A stretch of DNA of 64,000 bases from Cohnella thermotolerans DSM 17683 (GCF_000429825.1 NZ_AUCP01000036.1:1-64000), one strand, 5' to 3'; counted from the first letter of the stretch, positions 7,722 to 19,491 are shown. Notes: generated from the letters alone by a model not told the origin. Numbers and translations are program-made.

Positions 7722-10010
7722 TCAGGTCGAGCTGCCCTTCGTCGTGCGGCGGGAGCCGGTTCCCGTGCGTTTGGCGGTCGCCTTGGCGGCCTTGGCCTCG
7801 GCCGCTTCCGTCGCGGCAGCCGCGGCATCGCCCGAAGCCGATACGGCTTCGGCCTTGCTCGCATCGGCCGCCGGTGCGGCTTCGCCGGAGGCGCCGGCTT
7901 CCGCGGCGGCTGCGGCGGACTTCGTCCGGGCGCCTGCGCTCCGCGTGGAGGCGCCGGCTTTGCTGCGCGAGCTTGCCGCGCGCGGTTTCGCCGCCGCGGC
8001 ATCCGCGGCCGGCGCGCTTTCGTCCGCGGCGCCTGCGGGGGCGCCGGCGGCCGCAGCCGGTTCGGCCGCCTCGGCCGTCGCCGCCGCGCGGCGCCTTGCG
8101 GGCGCGGCGCTTGCCGGCTTCGCCGTTGCGTCGGCGGCCGGCGCTTCCGGCGCCGGGCCGGAGCCAGCGCTGCTGCGCGAGCTTGCGTCGGCGGCGCCTG
8201 CACTTGCCGGGCTAGCGCTTGCAGCGCCCGCAAGCGCACCGCCCGTGCCGGTACTTGCTCCGGCACTGCCCTGGCTTGCATCTCCCGCATTCGCGATGCT
8301 TGCGGCGCCATTGCTGGCGCCGACCGTGCCCGCGCTAGCACTGCCTGCTCCCGCTGCGCTTGCGCCAGCCGAGCTGGCGGCGGGAGCCGGTCTGGACGCC
8401 GGAGCCGAAGACGACGACCACTGCGTCCCGCCCGACACCGTTCCGCCCGCCGGCTGCGAGGACACCGGGCGGCTCGTGCCCGTTCCCCCGCCGTACGGCC
8501 GCGAAGGCGAAGCGGAGGAATACGAGCCGGTGCCCGTCTGGGGCCGAGAACCGTTGTAGCCGACGTTCGGCCGCGACGTCATGCCCGTTCCGTTCGGACG
8601 CGCGGACGCGCCGGAGCTCGAGTAGCTCGAACCCGACGAATAGCCCGCCCCTTGCCCGGGGCCGGAATAAGCGCCGGTTCTCGCGGGACGGCTTGCGGCG
8701 GAAGAAGTCCCGCCGGAGCTTGCCGATCCGCTCATGCCGCTCGAGCTGCCCGAACCGCCGCTCGAAGCCGATTCGAGCGATTCCAGAAACTCCTGATTCG
8801 TCTTCGTATTCGCGAGCTTGCGCAGGAATTGATCGACGAATTCAATGGAGTCGTTCATGCCTTTGCGGATCGCCCATACTTTGTCCAGTTCCTCCTTGGT
8901 GAGCAGCATCTCCTCGCGCCGCGTGCCCGAACGCCGAATGTCCAACGCCGGGAAGATGCGCCGTTCCGCCAGCTTGCGGTCCAGATGCAGCTCCATGTTG
9001 CCGGTGCCTTTGAACTCCTCGTAAATGACGTCGTCCATCCGGGAGCCGGTCTCGATGAGCGCCGTCGCCAGAATGGTCAGGCTGCCGCCTTCCTCCACGT
9101 TGCGCGCCGCGCCGAAGAAGCGCTTCGGGCGGTGGAACGCCGCCGGATCGATACCTCCGGACAGCGTCCGCCCGGACGGCGGAATGACCAGGTTGTAGGC
9201 GCGCGCCAGACGGGTGATGCTGTCCAGCAGAATGACGACGTCGCGCTTGTGCTCGACGAGGCGAAGCGCCCGCTCCAGAACCAGTTCGGCAACCTTGATA
9301 TGATGCTCCGGCACTTCGTCGAACGTCGAGGCGACGACTTCGCCCTTGACCGAGCGCTGCATGTCCGTCACTTCTTCCGGGCGCTCGTCGATGAGCAGCA
9401 CGAACAGATCGATGTCCGGACGGTTCGTGGAGATACTGTTCGCGATCTCTTTGAGCAACAGCGTCTTGCCCGCCTTCGGCGGCGCGACGATCAGGCCGCG
9501 CTGGCCGAGCCCGACGGGCGCCAGCAAGTCCATGATACGGGTCGACAAACGGGTTGGAGTCGTCTCAAGAACAAGTTTCTCCTGCGGGAATAGCGGAGTG
9601 AGTGCGGGAAAATGGAGGCGTTCGGCAGCGGTCTCCGGAGATTCGCCGTTGACGGCGTTCACCTGCAGCAGTCCGAAGTAACGCTCGCTCTCCTTCGGAG
9701 CCCGGCATTTGCCCGATACGAGATCGCCGGTCCGCAGATCGAACTTGCGGATCTGCGAAGCCGAGATATAAATGTCTTCCGCGCTTGGCAAATAGTTGAT
9801 CGGGCGAAGGAAGCCGTACCCTTCGGGCAGAACTTCCAGCACGCCCTCCATGAACATGAGCCCGCTTCGTTCGGCCTGCGCGCGCAGAATCGCGACGATG
9901 AGCTCCTTTTTCTTCATTTGGCTGTAGTCGGCGATTTGATAGTTCTTGGCGAGCTTGGTCAGCTCGTTCAGCGTCAATCCTTCCAAATCGGCCATCATGA
10001 GATCTGTCAA
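7722..10010 (-). CDS. rho: Transcription termination factor Rho with a long low-complexity C-terminal tail
   Basis: 762 residues where Rho is usually about 420. Residues 1-414 are ordinary: N-terminal helices, cold-shock RNA-binding domain ([20 protein letters not shown]), Walker A PPKAGKT (177-183), [14 protein letters not shown]-loop and [21 protein letters not shown]-loop. Then about 348 extra residues: first Ser/Gly/Tyr/Pro-rich ([11 protein letters not shown]), then Ala-rich with scattered Lys, Arg and Glu, ending basic (RRTTKGSST). Other Rho proteins put extra disordered sequence near the N-terminus, so a tail after the motor domain is odd. Start taken as TTG at 10010 (GGGGA upstream; matches the family start M-DL); GTG 10022 and ATG 9998 are alternatives. 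Confidence 0.93.
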   Translation of the reverse strand: MTDLMMADLEGLTLNELTKLAKNYQIADYSQMKKKELIVAILRAQAERSGLMFMEGVLEVLPEGYGFLRPINYLPSAEDIYISASQIRKFDLRTGDLVSGKCRAPKESERYFGLLQVNAVNGESPETAAERLHFPALTPLFPQEKLVLETTPTRLSTRIMDLLAPVGLGQRGLIVAPPKAGKTLLLKEIANSISTNRPDIDLFVLLIDERPEEVTDMQRSVKGEVVASTFDEVPEHHIKVAELVLERALRLVEHKRDVVILLDSITRLARAYNLVIPPSGRTLSGGIDPAAFHRPKRFFGAARNVEEGGSLTILATALIETGSRMDDVIYEEFKGTGNMELHLDRKLAERRIFPALDIRRSGTRREEMLLTKEELDKVWAIRKGMNDSIEFVDQFLRKLANTKTNQEFLESLESASSGGSGSSSGMSGSASSGGTSSAASRPARTGAYSGPGQGAGYSSGSSYSSSGASARPNGTGMTSRPNVGYNGSRPQTGTGSYSSASPSRPYGGGTGTSRPVSSQPAGGTVSGGTQWSSSSAPASRPAPAASSAGASAAGAGSASAGTVGASNGAASIANAGDASQGSAGASTGTGGALAGAASASPASAGAADASSRSSAGSGPAPEAPAADATAKPASAAPARRRAAATAEAAEPAAAAGAPAGAADESAPAADAAAAKPRAASSRSKAGASTRSAGARTKSAAAAAEAGASGEAAPAADASKAEAVSASGDAAAAATEAAEAKAAKATAKRTGTGSRRTTKGSST

Positions 10011-10056
10011 TAGAATCCCCACTTTACGATCCGAATGGAGCGATCCGGCAAGCGGA

Positions 10057-11307
10057 TCACCCTTCGCGCCATACTTCGGCGCCCAAATTGCTTAAATGCT
10101 CGACCAGGCGTTCATAGCCGCGGTCGATGTACTCCACGCCGGTAATCTCGGTGATGCCGTCTTCTACCGTCAGCGCCGCCACGGCCAGCGCCGCGCCTGC
10201 GCGAAGATCGGCCGCGCGCACCTTGGCCGCGTTCAACCGTCCGCCTTCGATGATGGCGGACCTTCCTTCCACCCGAATTTGCGCGCCCATGCGAATTAGC
10301 TCCGGCACATGCTTGAAGCGGTTGCTGTACACGAAATCGGAGAGGATGCTGACCCCTTGCGCTTGCGTGAGCAAGCTGGTCATCGGGGATTGCAAATCGG
10401 TCGCAAAGCCCGGATAGACGAGCGCTTTGACATCCACCGCCTCGTATTGAGGCTGGCCTACGACGCGGATCGATTCGTCCATTTCGTAGACGTGCACGCC
10501 CATCTCCTGCAGCTTGGCCGTCAACGCCTCGAGATGCTTGGGAATGATATTATCGATGAGTACGTCGCCCCGCGTGGCCGCGGCCGCGATCATGTAAGTG
10601 CCGGCCTGAATCCGGTCCGGTATGATCGAATGGCGGCAGCCATGCATGCTGTCGACGCCCTCGATGCGGATCGTCTCCGTGCCGGCTCCCTTGATCTTCG
10701 CCCCCATGGAGTTCAGGAGCGTGGCCACATCGACAATCTCCGGTTCCTTGGCCGCATTCTCGATGACGGTGGATCCTTTCGCCCGGGCGGCGGCCAGCAT
10801 AATGTTAATCGTGGCGCCCACGCTGACGACATCCAAATATATTTTAGCCCCGCGCAGTTCTTTGGCCTTGATGCGGATGGCTCCATGTTCGTTGGTTACG
10901 ACTGCCCCCAACGCCTCAAAGCCCTTGATATGCTGGTCAATGGGACGGGGTTCGAAGTTGCATCCTCCGGGCATTCCGATCGTCGCCTCTCCGAAACGGC
11001 CCAGCAACGCTCCCATCAAGTAATAAGAGGCTCTGAGCATCTTGACGCGTCCGTTCGGCATCGGCTTGGAGATCATCCCGGAAGGATCGATAGACATCGT
11101 GTCGGAGGTCCAGGTTACTTTGCCCCCGAGTTCTTCCAGCAATTCGATATAAATCGCTACGTCGCTAAGATGGGGAAGATTATCCAAACGCACTTCCGAT
11201 TCGGCCAGAATGGCCGCGGGCAGAAGCGCGATCGCGCTGTTTTTCGCGCCGCTGATGCCAACCGTTCCTCGGAGCGGCCGGCCTCCGCGTATCATCAGTT
11301 TATCCAT
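10057..11307 (-). CDS. murA: UDP-N-acetylglucosamine 1-carboxyvinyltransferase
   Basis: 416 residues. MurA transfers enolpyruvate from PEP to UDP-GlcNAc, the first committed step of peptidoglycan synthesis, in the cytoplasm. K23-N24 (GAKN) and the active-site C116 in [12 protein letters not shown] are present, so it should be fosfomycin-sensitive in principle. Position between fbaA and rho matches the second copy (murAB/murZ) of B. subtilis. Start at 11307 has AGGAGG 12 bases upstream; the longer upstream frame reads through the fbaA terminator and is not coding. Rho follows after 46 bases. Confidence 0.95.
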   Translation of the reverse strand: MDKLMIRGGRPLRGTVGISGAKNSAIALLPAAILAESEVRLDNLPHLSDVAIYIELLEELGGKVTWTSDTMSIDPSGMISKPMPNGRVKMLRASYYLMGALLGRFGEATIGMPGGCNFEPRPIDQHIKGFEALGAVVTNEHGAIRIKAKELRGAKIYLDVVSVGATINIMLAAARAKGSTVIENAAKEPEIVDVATLLNSMGAKIKGAGTETIRIEGVDSMHGCRHSIIPDRIQAGTYMIAAAATRGDVLIDNIIPKHLEALTAKLQEMGVHVYEMDESIRVVGQPQYEAVDVKALVYPGFATDLQSPMTSLLTQAQGVSILSDFVYSNRFKHVPELIRMGAQIRVEGRSAIIEGGRLNAAKVRAADLRAGAALAVAALTVEDGITEITGVEYIDRGYERLVEHLSNLGAEVWREG

Positions 11308-11364
11308 GAATGCATGGTTCCTCCTAGTCTGCTGCTCATGCACCGGGAGACGGAGGTCACGCCG

Positions 11365-11407
11365 ATACAAAATGAAGGAAAGGGAAAACGCCGCTTGACG
11401 TTTTCCC
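11365..11407 (-). terminator. Terminator of fbaA
   Basis: Perfect 9-bp stem GGGAAAACG/CGTTTTCCC (11382-11407) on the minus strand followed by the T-rich TTTCCTTCATTTT. It lies 76 bases after the fbaA stop and before murA. Confidence 0.75.
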
Positions 11408-11482
11408 ATATCAGAAAGCATGACTGCTTCGAAGGCATGTCCGGCATGCCGGCGCCTCTTAAAATGGTGAAGTCGGTTAGGA

Positions 11483-12337
11483 TTAGGCTTGGTTGCTGCT
11501 TCCGAACAGGCGGATTTTCTCTTGGACCACTTGCTTCATAGCTGCGCGAGCGGGCGTAAGATATTTGCGGGGATCGATAATGTTCGCGTCTTTGGCGAGG
11601 ACTTCGCGAATTTGGGCGGTGCAAGCGACTTGGTTCTCGGTGTTGACGTTGATCTTGCCGACGCCGGCCTGGATCGCTTCGCGAATCATCTCGTCCGGTA
11701 CGCCGGAACCGCCGTGCAGAACGATCGGAACCGGAATCTTCGCGGCGACCGCTTTGATGATGTCGTAGTGGATCTTCACTTCGCCTTTGTACATGCCATG
11801 AGCCGTACCAACCGCAATTGCCAGCGCGTCGACGCCCGTCTCTTCGTAGAAACGGATCGCTTCTTCCGGCTTGGCCAGTTGCGCATGAGCTTCGTCCACG
11901 CTCAGATCGTCCTCGACGCCGCCGATCGTGCCCAGTTCGCCTTCAACGGATACGCCCATCGCATGCGCGGCCTTAACGATTTCTTTCGTCAGCTTGATGT
12001 TCTCTTCGAACGGATGGTGGGAACCGTCGAACATAACGGAAGAGAAGCCTGCGCGGATACACTTCATCGCAATGTCGAAGTTGCTTCCGTGGTCAAGGTG
12101 AAGGGCGATCGGCAAGCCGGACTTCTTCGCTGCCGCTTCCGCAATCGCTACCGTGTATTCAATCCCCATGTACTTCAATGCGCCTTCGCTGACGCCAAAA
12201 ATAAAAGGGGATTTCTCTTCGATCGCAGCATCGGTAATCGCTTGGGCGAACTCGAGGTTGTTCATGTTGAACTGACCTACGGCAAACTTGTTCGCCTTCG
12301 CTTTGGGCAGAAACTCATTCATTGATACGAGTGGCAT
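11483..12337 (-). CDS. fbaA: Class II fructose-1,6-bisphosphate aldolase
   Basis: 284 residues, the size of Bacillus FbaA. Zinc-dependent aldol cleavage of fructose 1,6-bisphosphate in glycolysis. Visible: catalytic D82 and zinc ligand H83 (ALHLDHG), [10 protein letters not shown], the zinc histidine in GTAHG, and the HGGSGVPDE phosphate loop. Start ATG at 12337 with AGGAGG 9 bases upstream. It has its own promoter and terminator, so it forms a single-gene unit between spo0F and murA. Confidence 0.97.
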   Translation of the reverse strand: MPLVSMNEFLPKAKANKFAVGQFNMNNLEFAQAITDAAIEEKSPFIFGVSEGALKYMGIEYTVAIAEAAAKKSGLPIALHLDHGSNFDIAMKCIRAGFSSVMFDGSHHPFEENIKLTKEIVKAAHAMGVSVEGELGTIGGVEDDLSVDEAHAQLAKPEEAIRFYEETGVDALAIAVGTAHGMYKGEVKIHYDIIKAVAAKIPVPIVLHGGSGVPDEMIREAIQAGVGKINVNTENQVACTAQIREVLAKDANIIDPRKYLTPARAAMKQVVQEKIRLFGSSNQA

Positions 12338-12397
12338 GATGCAACTCCTCCTGCGCTTCAAATAAATCGCATTCGCATGCGACTTGCATACTGCGCT

Positions 12398-12428
12398 ATT
12401 ATAACACAAAATGAGTTTTTATTGTAAA
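12398..12428 (-). promoter_or_regulatory. Promoter of fbaA
   Basis: Consensus -10 TATAAT (12398-12403) with TGT before it (extended -10) and -35 TTTACA (12423-12428), spacer 19, minus strand. Confidence 0.7.
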
Positions 12429-12435
12429 CCCGTCC

Positions 12436-12831
12436 CTACGACCCCGAAGCGAACCGGGAAGGCGCTCCTTCGCCCAGCTGCATATTGACCGCGATCCGCA
12501 TCTCGTCGATGTCGAACGGCTTCGTAAAGTGCATGAGCGCGCCCAGATCGGTCGCTTCCTTGATCATGTCCAGCTCTCCGTAGGCCGTCATCATGATCAC
12601 TTTGATCTCGCGGTTCATTTCCTTAATTTTCTTTAATATTTCGAGCCCGTCCATTCCCGGAATCTTCATGTCCAGAAGCACGAGATCGGGCGCGTGGTTG
12701 CGAACGATCTCCAGAGCGGCGCGGCCGTTGGCCGCCTGATACGTCTCATACCCTTCCGTTGCGAACACTTCGAGCAGCAAAATCCGGATTCCGATCTGGT
12801 CGTCGACGATCAGCAGCTTCTTCTTCCCCAT
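12436..12831 (-). CDS. spo0F: Sporulation phosphorelay response regulator Spo0F
   Basis: A 131-residue stand-alone receiver domain. The acidic pair in IVDDQ, the phosphoacceptor Asp in [11 protein letters not shown], the Thr in [11 protein letters not shown] and the Lys in TKPFDIDEM are all present and the surrounding residues are almost those of B. subtilis Spo0F. It accepts phosphate from sporulation kinases and passes it to Spo0B. The start at 12831 has GGAGG 8 bases upstream; TTG and GTG codons immediately before are too close. A sigma-H-type promoter lies upstream. Confidence 0.96.
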   Translation of the reverse strand: MGKKKLLIVDDQIGIRILLLEVFATEGYETYQAANGRAALEIVRNHAPDLVLLDMKIPGMDGLEILKKIKEMNREIKVIMMTAYGELDMIKEATDLGALMHFTKPFDIDEMRIAVNMQLGEGAPSRFASGS

Positions 12832-12868
12832 CACCAATACCTCCGTTTCTCCAACCCGTTTTAACCGT

Positions 12869-12896
12869 ATTCGAGATCGGCACCGGGAATTCCTTC
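12869..12896 (-). promoter_or_regulatory. Putative sigma-H promoter of spo0F
   Basis: On the minus strand GAAGGAATT (12888-12896) fits the sigma-H -35 consensus RnAGGAWWW fully, and CTCGAAT (12869-12875) fits the -10 RnnGAAT in all but the first base, with a 12-base spacer. Spo0F is known to be sigma-H-controlled in Bacillus. Confidence 0.65.
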
Positions 12897-12911
12897 AATC
12901 TCCATGGTAAA

Positions 12912-12945
12912 ATGTGAAAAACGCCCCGGTATTCACCAAGGCGTT
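12912..12945 (-). terminator. Terminator of pyrG
   Basis: Stem AACGCC/GGCGTT with inner GGT/ACC (12920-12945) and a TTTTTC tail on the minus strand, 18 bases after the pyrG stop. It also separates pyrG from the spo0F promoter. Confidence 0.7.
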
Positions 12946-12963
12946 AAAATTGAAGGCGGCGAT

Positions 12964-14743
<1,780 letters not shown>

Positions 14744-14777
14744 CATTCATTCATCTATGGAAAAGCATACTTCTAAA

Positions 14778-14817
14778 GCCCAAGCATAAGTTTACCGTCT
14801 CGCCGGTATGGTGTCAA
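14778..14817 (-). promoter_or_regulatory. pyrG promoter with GGGC reiterative start
   Basis: -35 TTGACA (14812-14817), 17-base spacer, -10 TAAACT (14789-14794), then TATGCTTGGGCTTT, which places the start at the first G (14781). In B. subtilis pyrG starts with GGGC; when CTP is low, polymerase slips and adds extra G residues that antiterminate the leader hairpin. Both required parts are visible here. Confidence 0.8.
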
Positions 14818-14844
14818 GCCTGACAAACGCTCGGAAAAGCCCTT

Positions 14845-15447
14845 CTATTTGTCCTCTTCCTCATCATCCTCGATGTCGTCGAATTCGTCCTCGTCGAGAT
14901 CGTCGGTCTCTTCTTCCACTTCGTCGACAAGCTCTTCGGCGAGACCAGCGTCTTCTTCGTCGTCGAGAATGACTTCCTCGTCGACTTCGGCGGCTTCTTC
15001 GCCCTCGTCGAACAGCTCCTCGCGCTCTTCGTCGAACAGATCGTAAGTCTCCTCGTCCGGCGAGAAGGACTCTTCTTCTTCCTCGCCGTACAGATCCTCG
15101 TCGTCGAGATCGTCGTCGTCGTTGATAATCCGCGGACGCTTGCCGCCGCCCGCAACGGAATCTTCCGAACGCTCCACCGGATACCAGCGTTTAAGGCCCC
15201 AGACGTTGTTGCCTACGCAGGCGAAGCGGCCGTCGATGTTGATCTCGGTGTAGAGTTGGGCGATCACTTCGTTGATTTGGTCTTCGGAGAACCCTCTGAT
15301 CTTGGCGATCTCCATCATCAGATCGCGATAGTAGAATGGGGTATTGGCCGCTTTGAGCACCTCGAAGGCGAGGTCGACCATCGGCATTTCCCGGATTTTC
15401 TCGGCATCTAATTTCAGGACGTATTCCGCGCTCACGCTACTGCTCAT
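14845..15447 (-). CDS. rpoE: DNA-directed RNA polymerase subunit delta
   Basis: 200 residues. The N-terminal 90 residues form the HARE-HTH domain (FYYRDLMMEIAKIRGFSEDQ, NIDGRFACVGNNVWGLKRW); the rest is an almost purely acidic tail of Asp and Glu. Delta is a Gram-positive polymerase subunit that speeds recycling and raises promoter selectivity. It is followed by pyrG as in B. subtilis. The start is uncertain: GAGAGG abuts the ATG at 15447, whereas GTG at 15435 has it 12 bases upstream. Confidence 0.92.
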   Translation of the reverse strand: MSSSVSAEYVLKLDAEKIREMPMVDLAFEVLKAANTPFYYRDLMMEIAKIRGFSEDQINEVIAQLYTEINIDGRFACVGNNVWGLKRWYPVERSEDSVAGGGKRPRIINDDDDLDDEDLYGEEEEESFSPDEETYDLFDEEREELFDEGEEAAEVDEEVILDDEEDAGLAEELVDEVEEETDDLDEDEFDDIEDDEEEDK

Positions 15448-15545
15448 CCTCTCTTTATGTTAAAACGTCGCAACTGTCCGCTTCTATGTCAACCTTTAGT
15501 TAACCTCATTTTTTGCGAAAATGCAAGCGCGGCCCCGAAGCGCGA

Positions 15546-15585
15546 AAAAGCGAAGGCACGTCCTGCGACGAATGCCTTCGCTTTT
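15546..15585. repeat. Perfect 13-bp inverted repeat in a 347-base gene-free gap
   Basis: AAAAGCGAAGGCA (15546-15558) and TGCCTTCGCTTTT (15573-15585) form a strong hairpin between the divergent rpoE and subtilase genes. It could terminate either strand, but neither neighbour reads into it. The rest of 15448-15794 shows no gene. Confidence 0.6.
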
Positions 15586-15794
15586 CGACTGTACCCCTTC
15601 CGGCCGCCCCGCCGGCGGAGAAGCCGTCGCGGTAAAGAGTCTCGCGCGGGAAACTCTCCCTTCATCCTATGTAGCCGGTGCCGGATAGGTACGGTGCGAC
15701 GCCCATTTGCGGCAAAAAAAGGCCTCTTCCCCATGCGCTTGGATTGGCTCCCTCATACAATAGGGAAGCACATCCGCCGGGAGGGATTTGCGCA

Positions 15795-16961
15795 ATGGAC
15801 ACCAACGGTTTCCTGGATTGGCTCAAAGGTTCCCTATCCTCCTCGGAGAACAGGGCTCGCAGGAGAATTATCCGGTTCGTGCGCCCGGACGACGACAGGC
15901 TGTTCCTTAAAGCGCTGCAGGCCGAAAAGACGTGGAACCGGTCGCTCAGGGAAATCCGGCGGCTCAGCATCATCAACGCCTACTCGTGCCCGATGCCTTC
16001 GCGCGAATGGCCCCTTCCCTTCGGGGACGCCATCGTCTGGGAGGAGGATCCTCTCGTCAGCATGCACGCCGCCCCCAAAGCCAGAACCGCGCCCAAGCGG
16101 GCCAGAGTGCGGACCTCCGTCGAACAGGGAATTCCTTGGGGCGTGCGGCGTATCCGGGCGCCCAAGGCTTGGAGCCGGACGACGGGCTACGGCGTGAAAG
16201 TCGGGGTCATCGACACCGGCGTCGACTTCAACCACCCCGATCTGCGCCACTCGGTGGAACGCGGCATCAACCTGATCCAGCGTACGATGCTGCCCCAGGA
16301 CGACAACGGCCACGGCACGCACATCGCCGGCACGATCGCGGCGGCCAACCGGCTTCACGGGACGATCGGCGTCGCGCCGCGCGCCTCGATCTACCCGATC
16401 AAGGCGTTCGATTATAACGGAACGGCTTACGTCTCCGACATTATTCTCGGCATCGACTGGTGCGTCCGCAACCGGATGGATGTCGTCAACATGAGCTTCG
16501 GCATGCAGAACCGCAGCAAAGCCTTGCTGAGCGCCGTGAACAATGCGTACCGTTCCGGCATTCTCATCGTCGCTTCGTCGGGGAACGACGGCAAGCGCGA
16601 CGAGATCGACTTCCCGGCAGGCTACCGTCAGACGATCGCCGTCGGCGCGACCAACCGCCAGGGGCGCGTCGCTTCGTTCACGAACCGGCACGGCGGCATC
16701 GACATCTACGCCCCCGGCGAGAAGATCGATTCCTGCTGGCTCCGGGGCACCCGGAAGGTGATGAGCGGCACCTCGATGGCCACTTCCCACGTGACCGGCG
16801 CGGTCGCGCTGCTGCTCGGACTGAAGCCGGGGCTGACGCCCGAGCAGATCAAATCGATTCTCAAACGCTCCACCCGGCCGGTGAAGATCGGCAAATCCCC
16901 GAGAACGGCCGGCGAGCTCGACGTCCTGCGCATGCTGCAAGCCGCGGACAAGATCACGTAA
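15795..16961 (+). CDS. S8 family serine protease (subtilase) without signal peptide
   Basis: 388 residues. Catalytic triad D140 (VGVIDTGVDFNHPDL), H173 (NGHGTHIAGT) and S327 (SGTSMATSHVTG), with oxyanion N264 (SSGND). Residues 1-110 look like a propeptide-type region (HisArg-rich, WGVRRIRAPKAW just before the core), but there is no export signal, so it is either cytoplasmic or secreted in another way. Start at 15795 has GGGAGG 10 bases upstream. It converges on argS with a gap of 10 bases and no visible terminator. Role unknown; intracellular or sporulation subtilases are the nearest analogues. Confidence 0.88.
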   Translation: MDTNGFLDWLKGSLSSSENRARRRIIRFVRPDDDRLFLKALQAEKTWNRSLREIRRLSIINAYSCPMPSREWPLPFGDAIVWEEDPLVSMHAAPKARTAPKRARVRTSVEQGIPWGVRRIRAPKAWSRTTGYGVKVGVIDTGVDFNHPDLRHSVERGINLIQRTMLPQDDNGHGTHIAGTIAAANRLHGTIGVAPRASIYPIKAFDYNGTAYVSDIILGIDWCVRNRMDVVNMSFGMQNRSKALLSAVNNAYRSGILIVASSGNDGKRDEIDFPAGYRQTIAVGATNRQGRVASFTNRHGGIDIYAPGEKIDSCWLRGTRKVMSGTSMATSHVTGAVALLLGLKPGLTPEQIKSILKRSTRPVKIGKSPRTAGELDVLRMLQAADKIT

Positions 16962-16971
16962 CGCGCCGGGC

Positions 16972-18651
16972 TTACATTTGCTCCGGAGCGGACACGCCGA
17001 CAATCTTCAGGCAGTTGGCCAGGACGATGCGCAGCGCGGCGAGCAATTGCAGCCGCGCTTGGGTCTGTCCGGCGTCCTCGGTAATGACGCGTTCGGCGCG
17101 GTAATAGCTATGGAACAGCGAAGCCAGCTCGTAGACGTACCGGATCATATGGTGAGGCGCGTAGGACGCGGCTGCGCCGGCGATCGTCTCCGGCAGCTCG
17201 CCCATCTTCCGCAGCAGGTCGAGCTCGTGCTCGGCGGTCAACTTGGCGAGCGGCGCTTCCCCGGCCGGCGCGAGCGCGATCCCCTGCTCCTGCGCCTGGC
17301 GGAAGATGCTGCAAATCCGGGCGTGCGCGTACTGAACGTAATAAACCGGATTCTCGTTGGACGTCGAGACGGCCAGATCCATGTCGAAGTCCAAATGCGA
17401 ATCCATGCTGCGCATCGTAAAGAAATAGCGGATGGCGTCGACGCCGACTTCGTCCATCAGATCCTCCATCGTGATGGCCTTGCCGGTCCGTTTGGACATC
17501 TTCACCTTCTCGCCGTTCTGGAACAGGCTGACCATCTGGGCGATCAGAACGGTCAGCTTCTCCGGATCGTTGCCGAGCGCCGCCATGGCGGCTTTCATGC
17601 GGGGAATGTAGCCGTGGTGGTCGGCCCCCCAGATGTTGATCATTTGGTCGAAGCCGCGGCCGTATTTGTCCATATGGTAGGCGATGTCCGGCGTCAAATA
17701 CGTATAGCTGCCGTCGTTCTTGACGAGCACGCGGTCCTTATCGTCCCCGAAGGCGGTCGTGTTCAGCCAGACGGCGCCGTCCTGCTCGTAGACGTGTCCC
17801 TGCGCCCGAAGGGCGTCCAGCGCGGCGGCGACGCGATTGTTCTCGTACAGCGAAGTTTCGCTGAACCATTCGTCGAAGCGAACCCCGAACCGTCCAAGAT
17901 CGCGTTTGATCTTGTCGAGCTCCTTCTCCAGCCCGTAATTGCGGAAAAATTGAAAACGCTCCTCATCGGAGAGCGACAGCAGACGGTCTCCCTCCTGCTC
18001 CGCCAGCTCCTTCGCGAAGCCGACGATATCTTCGCCGTAATAGCCGTCCTCCGGCATCTCGGCTTCCTGGCCGAGCGCCTGGCGGTAACGGGCTTCGATA
18101 GAGGCGGCGAGGTTGGCGACCTGCTTACCCGCGTCGTTGATGTAGTATTCGCGCGTCACGTCGTACCCCGCGAAGTCGAGCACATTGCAGAGCGCATCGC
18201 CGACCGCGGCTCCTCTCGCGTGGCCCAGGTGGAGGCTGCCCGTCGGGTTCGCGCTGACGAACTCGACTTGAATTTTGCGCCCCTGCCCCGCGTCCACGCG
18301 GCCGTAATTTTCGCCTGCCGCGAGCACCTCGCCGATAATCGAATACAGGCAGCTTTTGTCGAGGCGGAAGTTAATGAAGCCCGGTCCCGCGATTTCCGCG
18401 GACAGAATGGAGGCTTTTGCCTTGTCCAGATGCTCCAGAATCGCTTCCGCGATCTGGCGCGGGTTGCGGCGGGCGATCTTCGTCAGCTGCATGGCCGCGT
18501 TCGTGGCCAGGTCCCCGTGGGCCTTATCCTTCGGCACTTCGAGCGCGAAGTCGGGCAATGCGTCCCGCTCCGTCAATCCGGCGGCCACGACCGCCTCCCC
18601 GATCGCCTCTTTCACTTGACTATACAATCTCTCCAGCGCATACTTGCTCAT
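16972..18651 (-). CDS. argS: Arginyl-tRNA synthetase
   Basis: 559 residues, class I synthetase. The Arg-specific N-terminal additional domain (1-120), HLGH signature (141-144), KMSKR (near 380) and C-terminal DALR anticodon-binding domain ([17 protein letters not shown] segment) are in order. Start at 18651 overlaps the ywiB stop by 4 bases (ATGA) and has AGGAGG 10 bases upstream. A T-box leader with an Arg specifier lies ahead of the pair, so expression should rise when tRNA-Arg is uncharged. Confidence 0.97.
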   Translation of the reverse strand: MSKYALERLYSQVKEAIGEAVVAAGLTERDALPDFALEVPKDKAHGDLATNAAMQLTKIARRNPRQIAEAILEHLDKAKASILSAEIAGPGFINFRLDKSCLYSIIGEVLAAGENYGRVDAGQGRKIQVEFVSANPTGSLHLGHARGAAVGDALCNVLDFAGYDVTREYYINDAGKQVANLAASIEARYRQALGQEAEMPEDGYYGEDIVGFAKELAEQEGDRLLSLSDEERFQFFRNYGLEKELDKIKRDLGRFGVRFDEWFSETSLYENNRVAAALDALRAQGHVYEQDGAVWLNTTAFGDDKDRVLVKNDGSYTYLTPDIAYHMDKYGRGFDQMINIWGADHHGYIPRMKAAMAALGNDPEKLTVLIAQMVSLFQNGEKVKMSKRTGKAITMEDLMDEVGVDAIRYFFTMRSMDSHLDFDMDLAVSTSNENPVYYVQYAHARICSIFRQAQEQGIALAPAGEAPLAKLTAEHELDLLRKMGELPETIAGAAASYAPHHMIRYVYELASLFHSYYRAERVITEDAGQTQARLQLLAALRIVLANCLKIVGVSAPEQM

Positions 18652-19079
18652 TCCTCGTGATCCTCCTGTACGCGCAGCCGCAAGTCGAAGCGGTCCGCGC
18701 TGATTTCGTCGATCCATAATTCATATTGCCATTCGATCTCGAGCGGCAGTCCGCCCGGCGTCTCGGACCGCAGGCTCAGAGCGGTCGTTTCCATTTCCAA
18801 CCGCAGTCTTCCCGCGGGGGAGGCGTGCCATCCCGCCGTTCGCCGGCCGAGCCTGAACGTTTGCTCGCCTTGAACGTCCCCGTGCCGCAGCAGCGTCATC
18901 CCCGCGCCGTCCCATTTGACCGTCACGGAGCTTCCCCCGCCCTCCCCCGCGTCTTCGTATTTAATGTAGAGAGCGTTCCTTTTCGAATACAACATGCCCT
19001 TGTAAACCAGAACGCTCGTCTCGCCGCCGTGTCCGCTGCGCAACTCGATCTTGACCCGTCGCGGTTCCGATTCGTTCAC
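18648..19079 (-). CDS. ywiB: DUF1934 protein, YwiB-like
   Basis: 143 residues, a small beta-barrel family (DUF1934) with [10 protein letters not shown] near the start, YIKYEDAG and MTLLRHGDV in the middle. Function unknown; the gene is found next to argS in many Bacilli, as in B. subtilis. The start is GTG at 19079 (product begins [13 protein letters not shown]); the ribosome site is weak (GGGG 4 bases upstream), and no other in-frame start is nearby. Confidence 0.85.
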   Translation of the reverse strand: MNESEPRRVKIELRSGHGGETSVLVYKGMLYSKRNALYIKYEDAGEGGGSSVTVKWDGAGMTLLRHGDVQGEQTFRLGRRTAGWHASPAGRLRLEMETTALSLRSETPGGLPLEIEWQYELWIDEISADRFDLRLRVQEDHEE

Positions 19080-19137
19080 GAGCCCCGATCCGCCCCTTCC
19101 GTATGCCCCATTGCCGCACCGACGAACCGCCCCTCCG

Positions 19138-19411
19138 GAACGCAAAAAATCCGTCTCTCGAAAGAGACGGATGTGAGGTCCGCGGTACCACTCTTCTGAA
19201 TTCCGGCTCAGGCCTCCGCGGCTGCGTCCGGAATTCGCTCGATCGGATAACGGCAGATGCCGGGTTCCCCTACTGGACAAACGCTTTGCGTTCAGGGAAC
19301 CAACTCCCGGGTGCGCTTCCCTTGCGCCGCCGCGCCGGCTCTCACCCTCCCGGCTCGCTGCTGCTGGCTCTCGCTCAAGGTACTCTCCCGTTCCACGTCG
19401 TTGGGTTTATT
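19138..19411 (-). promoter_or_regulatory. T-box riboswitch, specifier CGC (Arg), controlling ywiB-argS
   Basis: Minus-strand leader of about 270 nt. The T-box core AGAGTGGTACCGCGG is at 19180-19194 and is followed by a terminator CCGTCTC/GAGACGG with TTTTTT (19144-19170). The AGTA box of stem I appears as GAGAGTACC. In the specifier region GAAGCGCACC, CGC (19313-19315) followed by A is the likely codon and reads Arg, agreeing with argS. Binding of uncharged tRNA-Arg through TGGT would stabilise the antiterminator. Confidence 0.92.
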
Positions 19412-19418
19412 AACAACC

Positions 19419-19424
19419 ATTATA
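19419..19424 (-). promoter_or_regulatory. -10 element of the ywiB-argS leader
   Basis: TATAAT on the minus strand, just upstream of the T-box stem I. The -35 region (TTTTCT, 17 bases upstream) is poor. Confidence 0.5.
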
Positions 19425-19433
19425 GGATACCCG

Positions 19434-19476
19434 GAGCAAAAAGAAAAGCCGGAAAACCGCCCGGCCCCATACAGGC
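19434..19476 (-). terminator. Terminator of the chemoreceptor gene
   Basis: Minus-strand stem GCCGGAGCCGCC with GGCGGTTTTCCGGC, followed by TTTTCTTTTT, shortly after the chemoreceptor stop at 19492. Confidence 0.7.
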
Positions 19477-19491
19477 GGCTCCGGCCCGTCC

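Noticed and set aside
7710-9593. 627-codon plus-strand frame opposite rho
   Set aside because: Its Arg/Gly/Ala-rich product arises from the GC-rich repetitive tail region of rho; no start signal or domain.
15000-15130. Simple tandem repeats of tcg/ctc
   Set aside because: This is codon-level repetition for Asp/Glu in the acidic tail of rpoE, not a separate repeat element.
15489-15734. Arg-rich 81-codon frame on the minus strand upstream of rpoE
   Set aside because: It spans a perfect inverted repeat, is compositionally a shadow frame and has no ribosome site.
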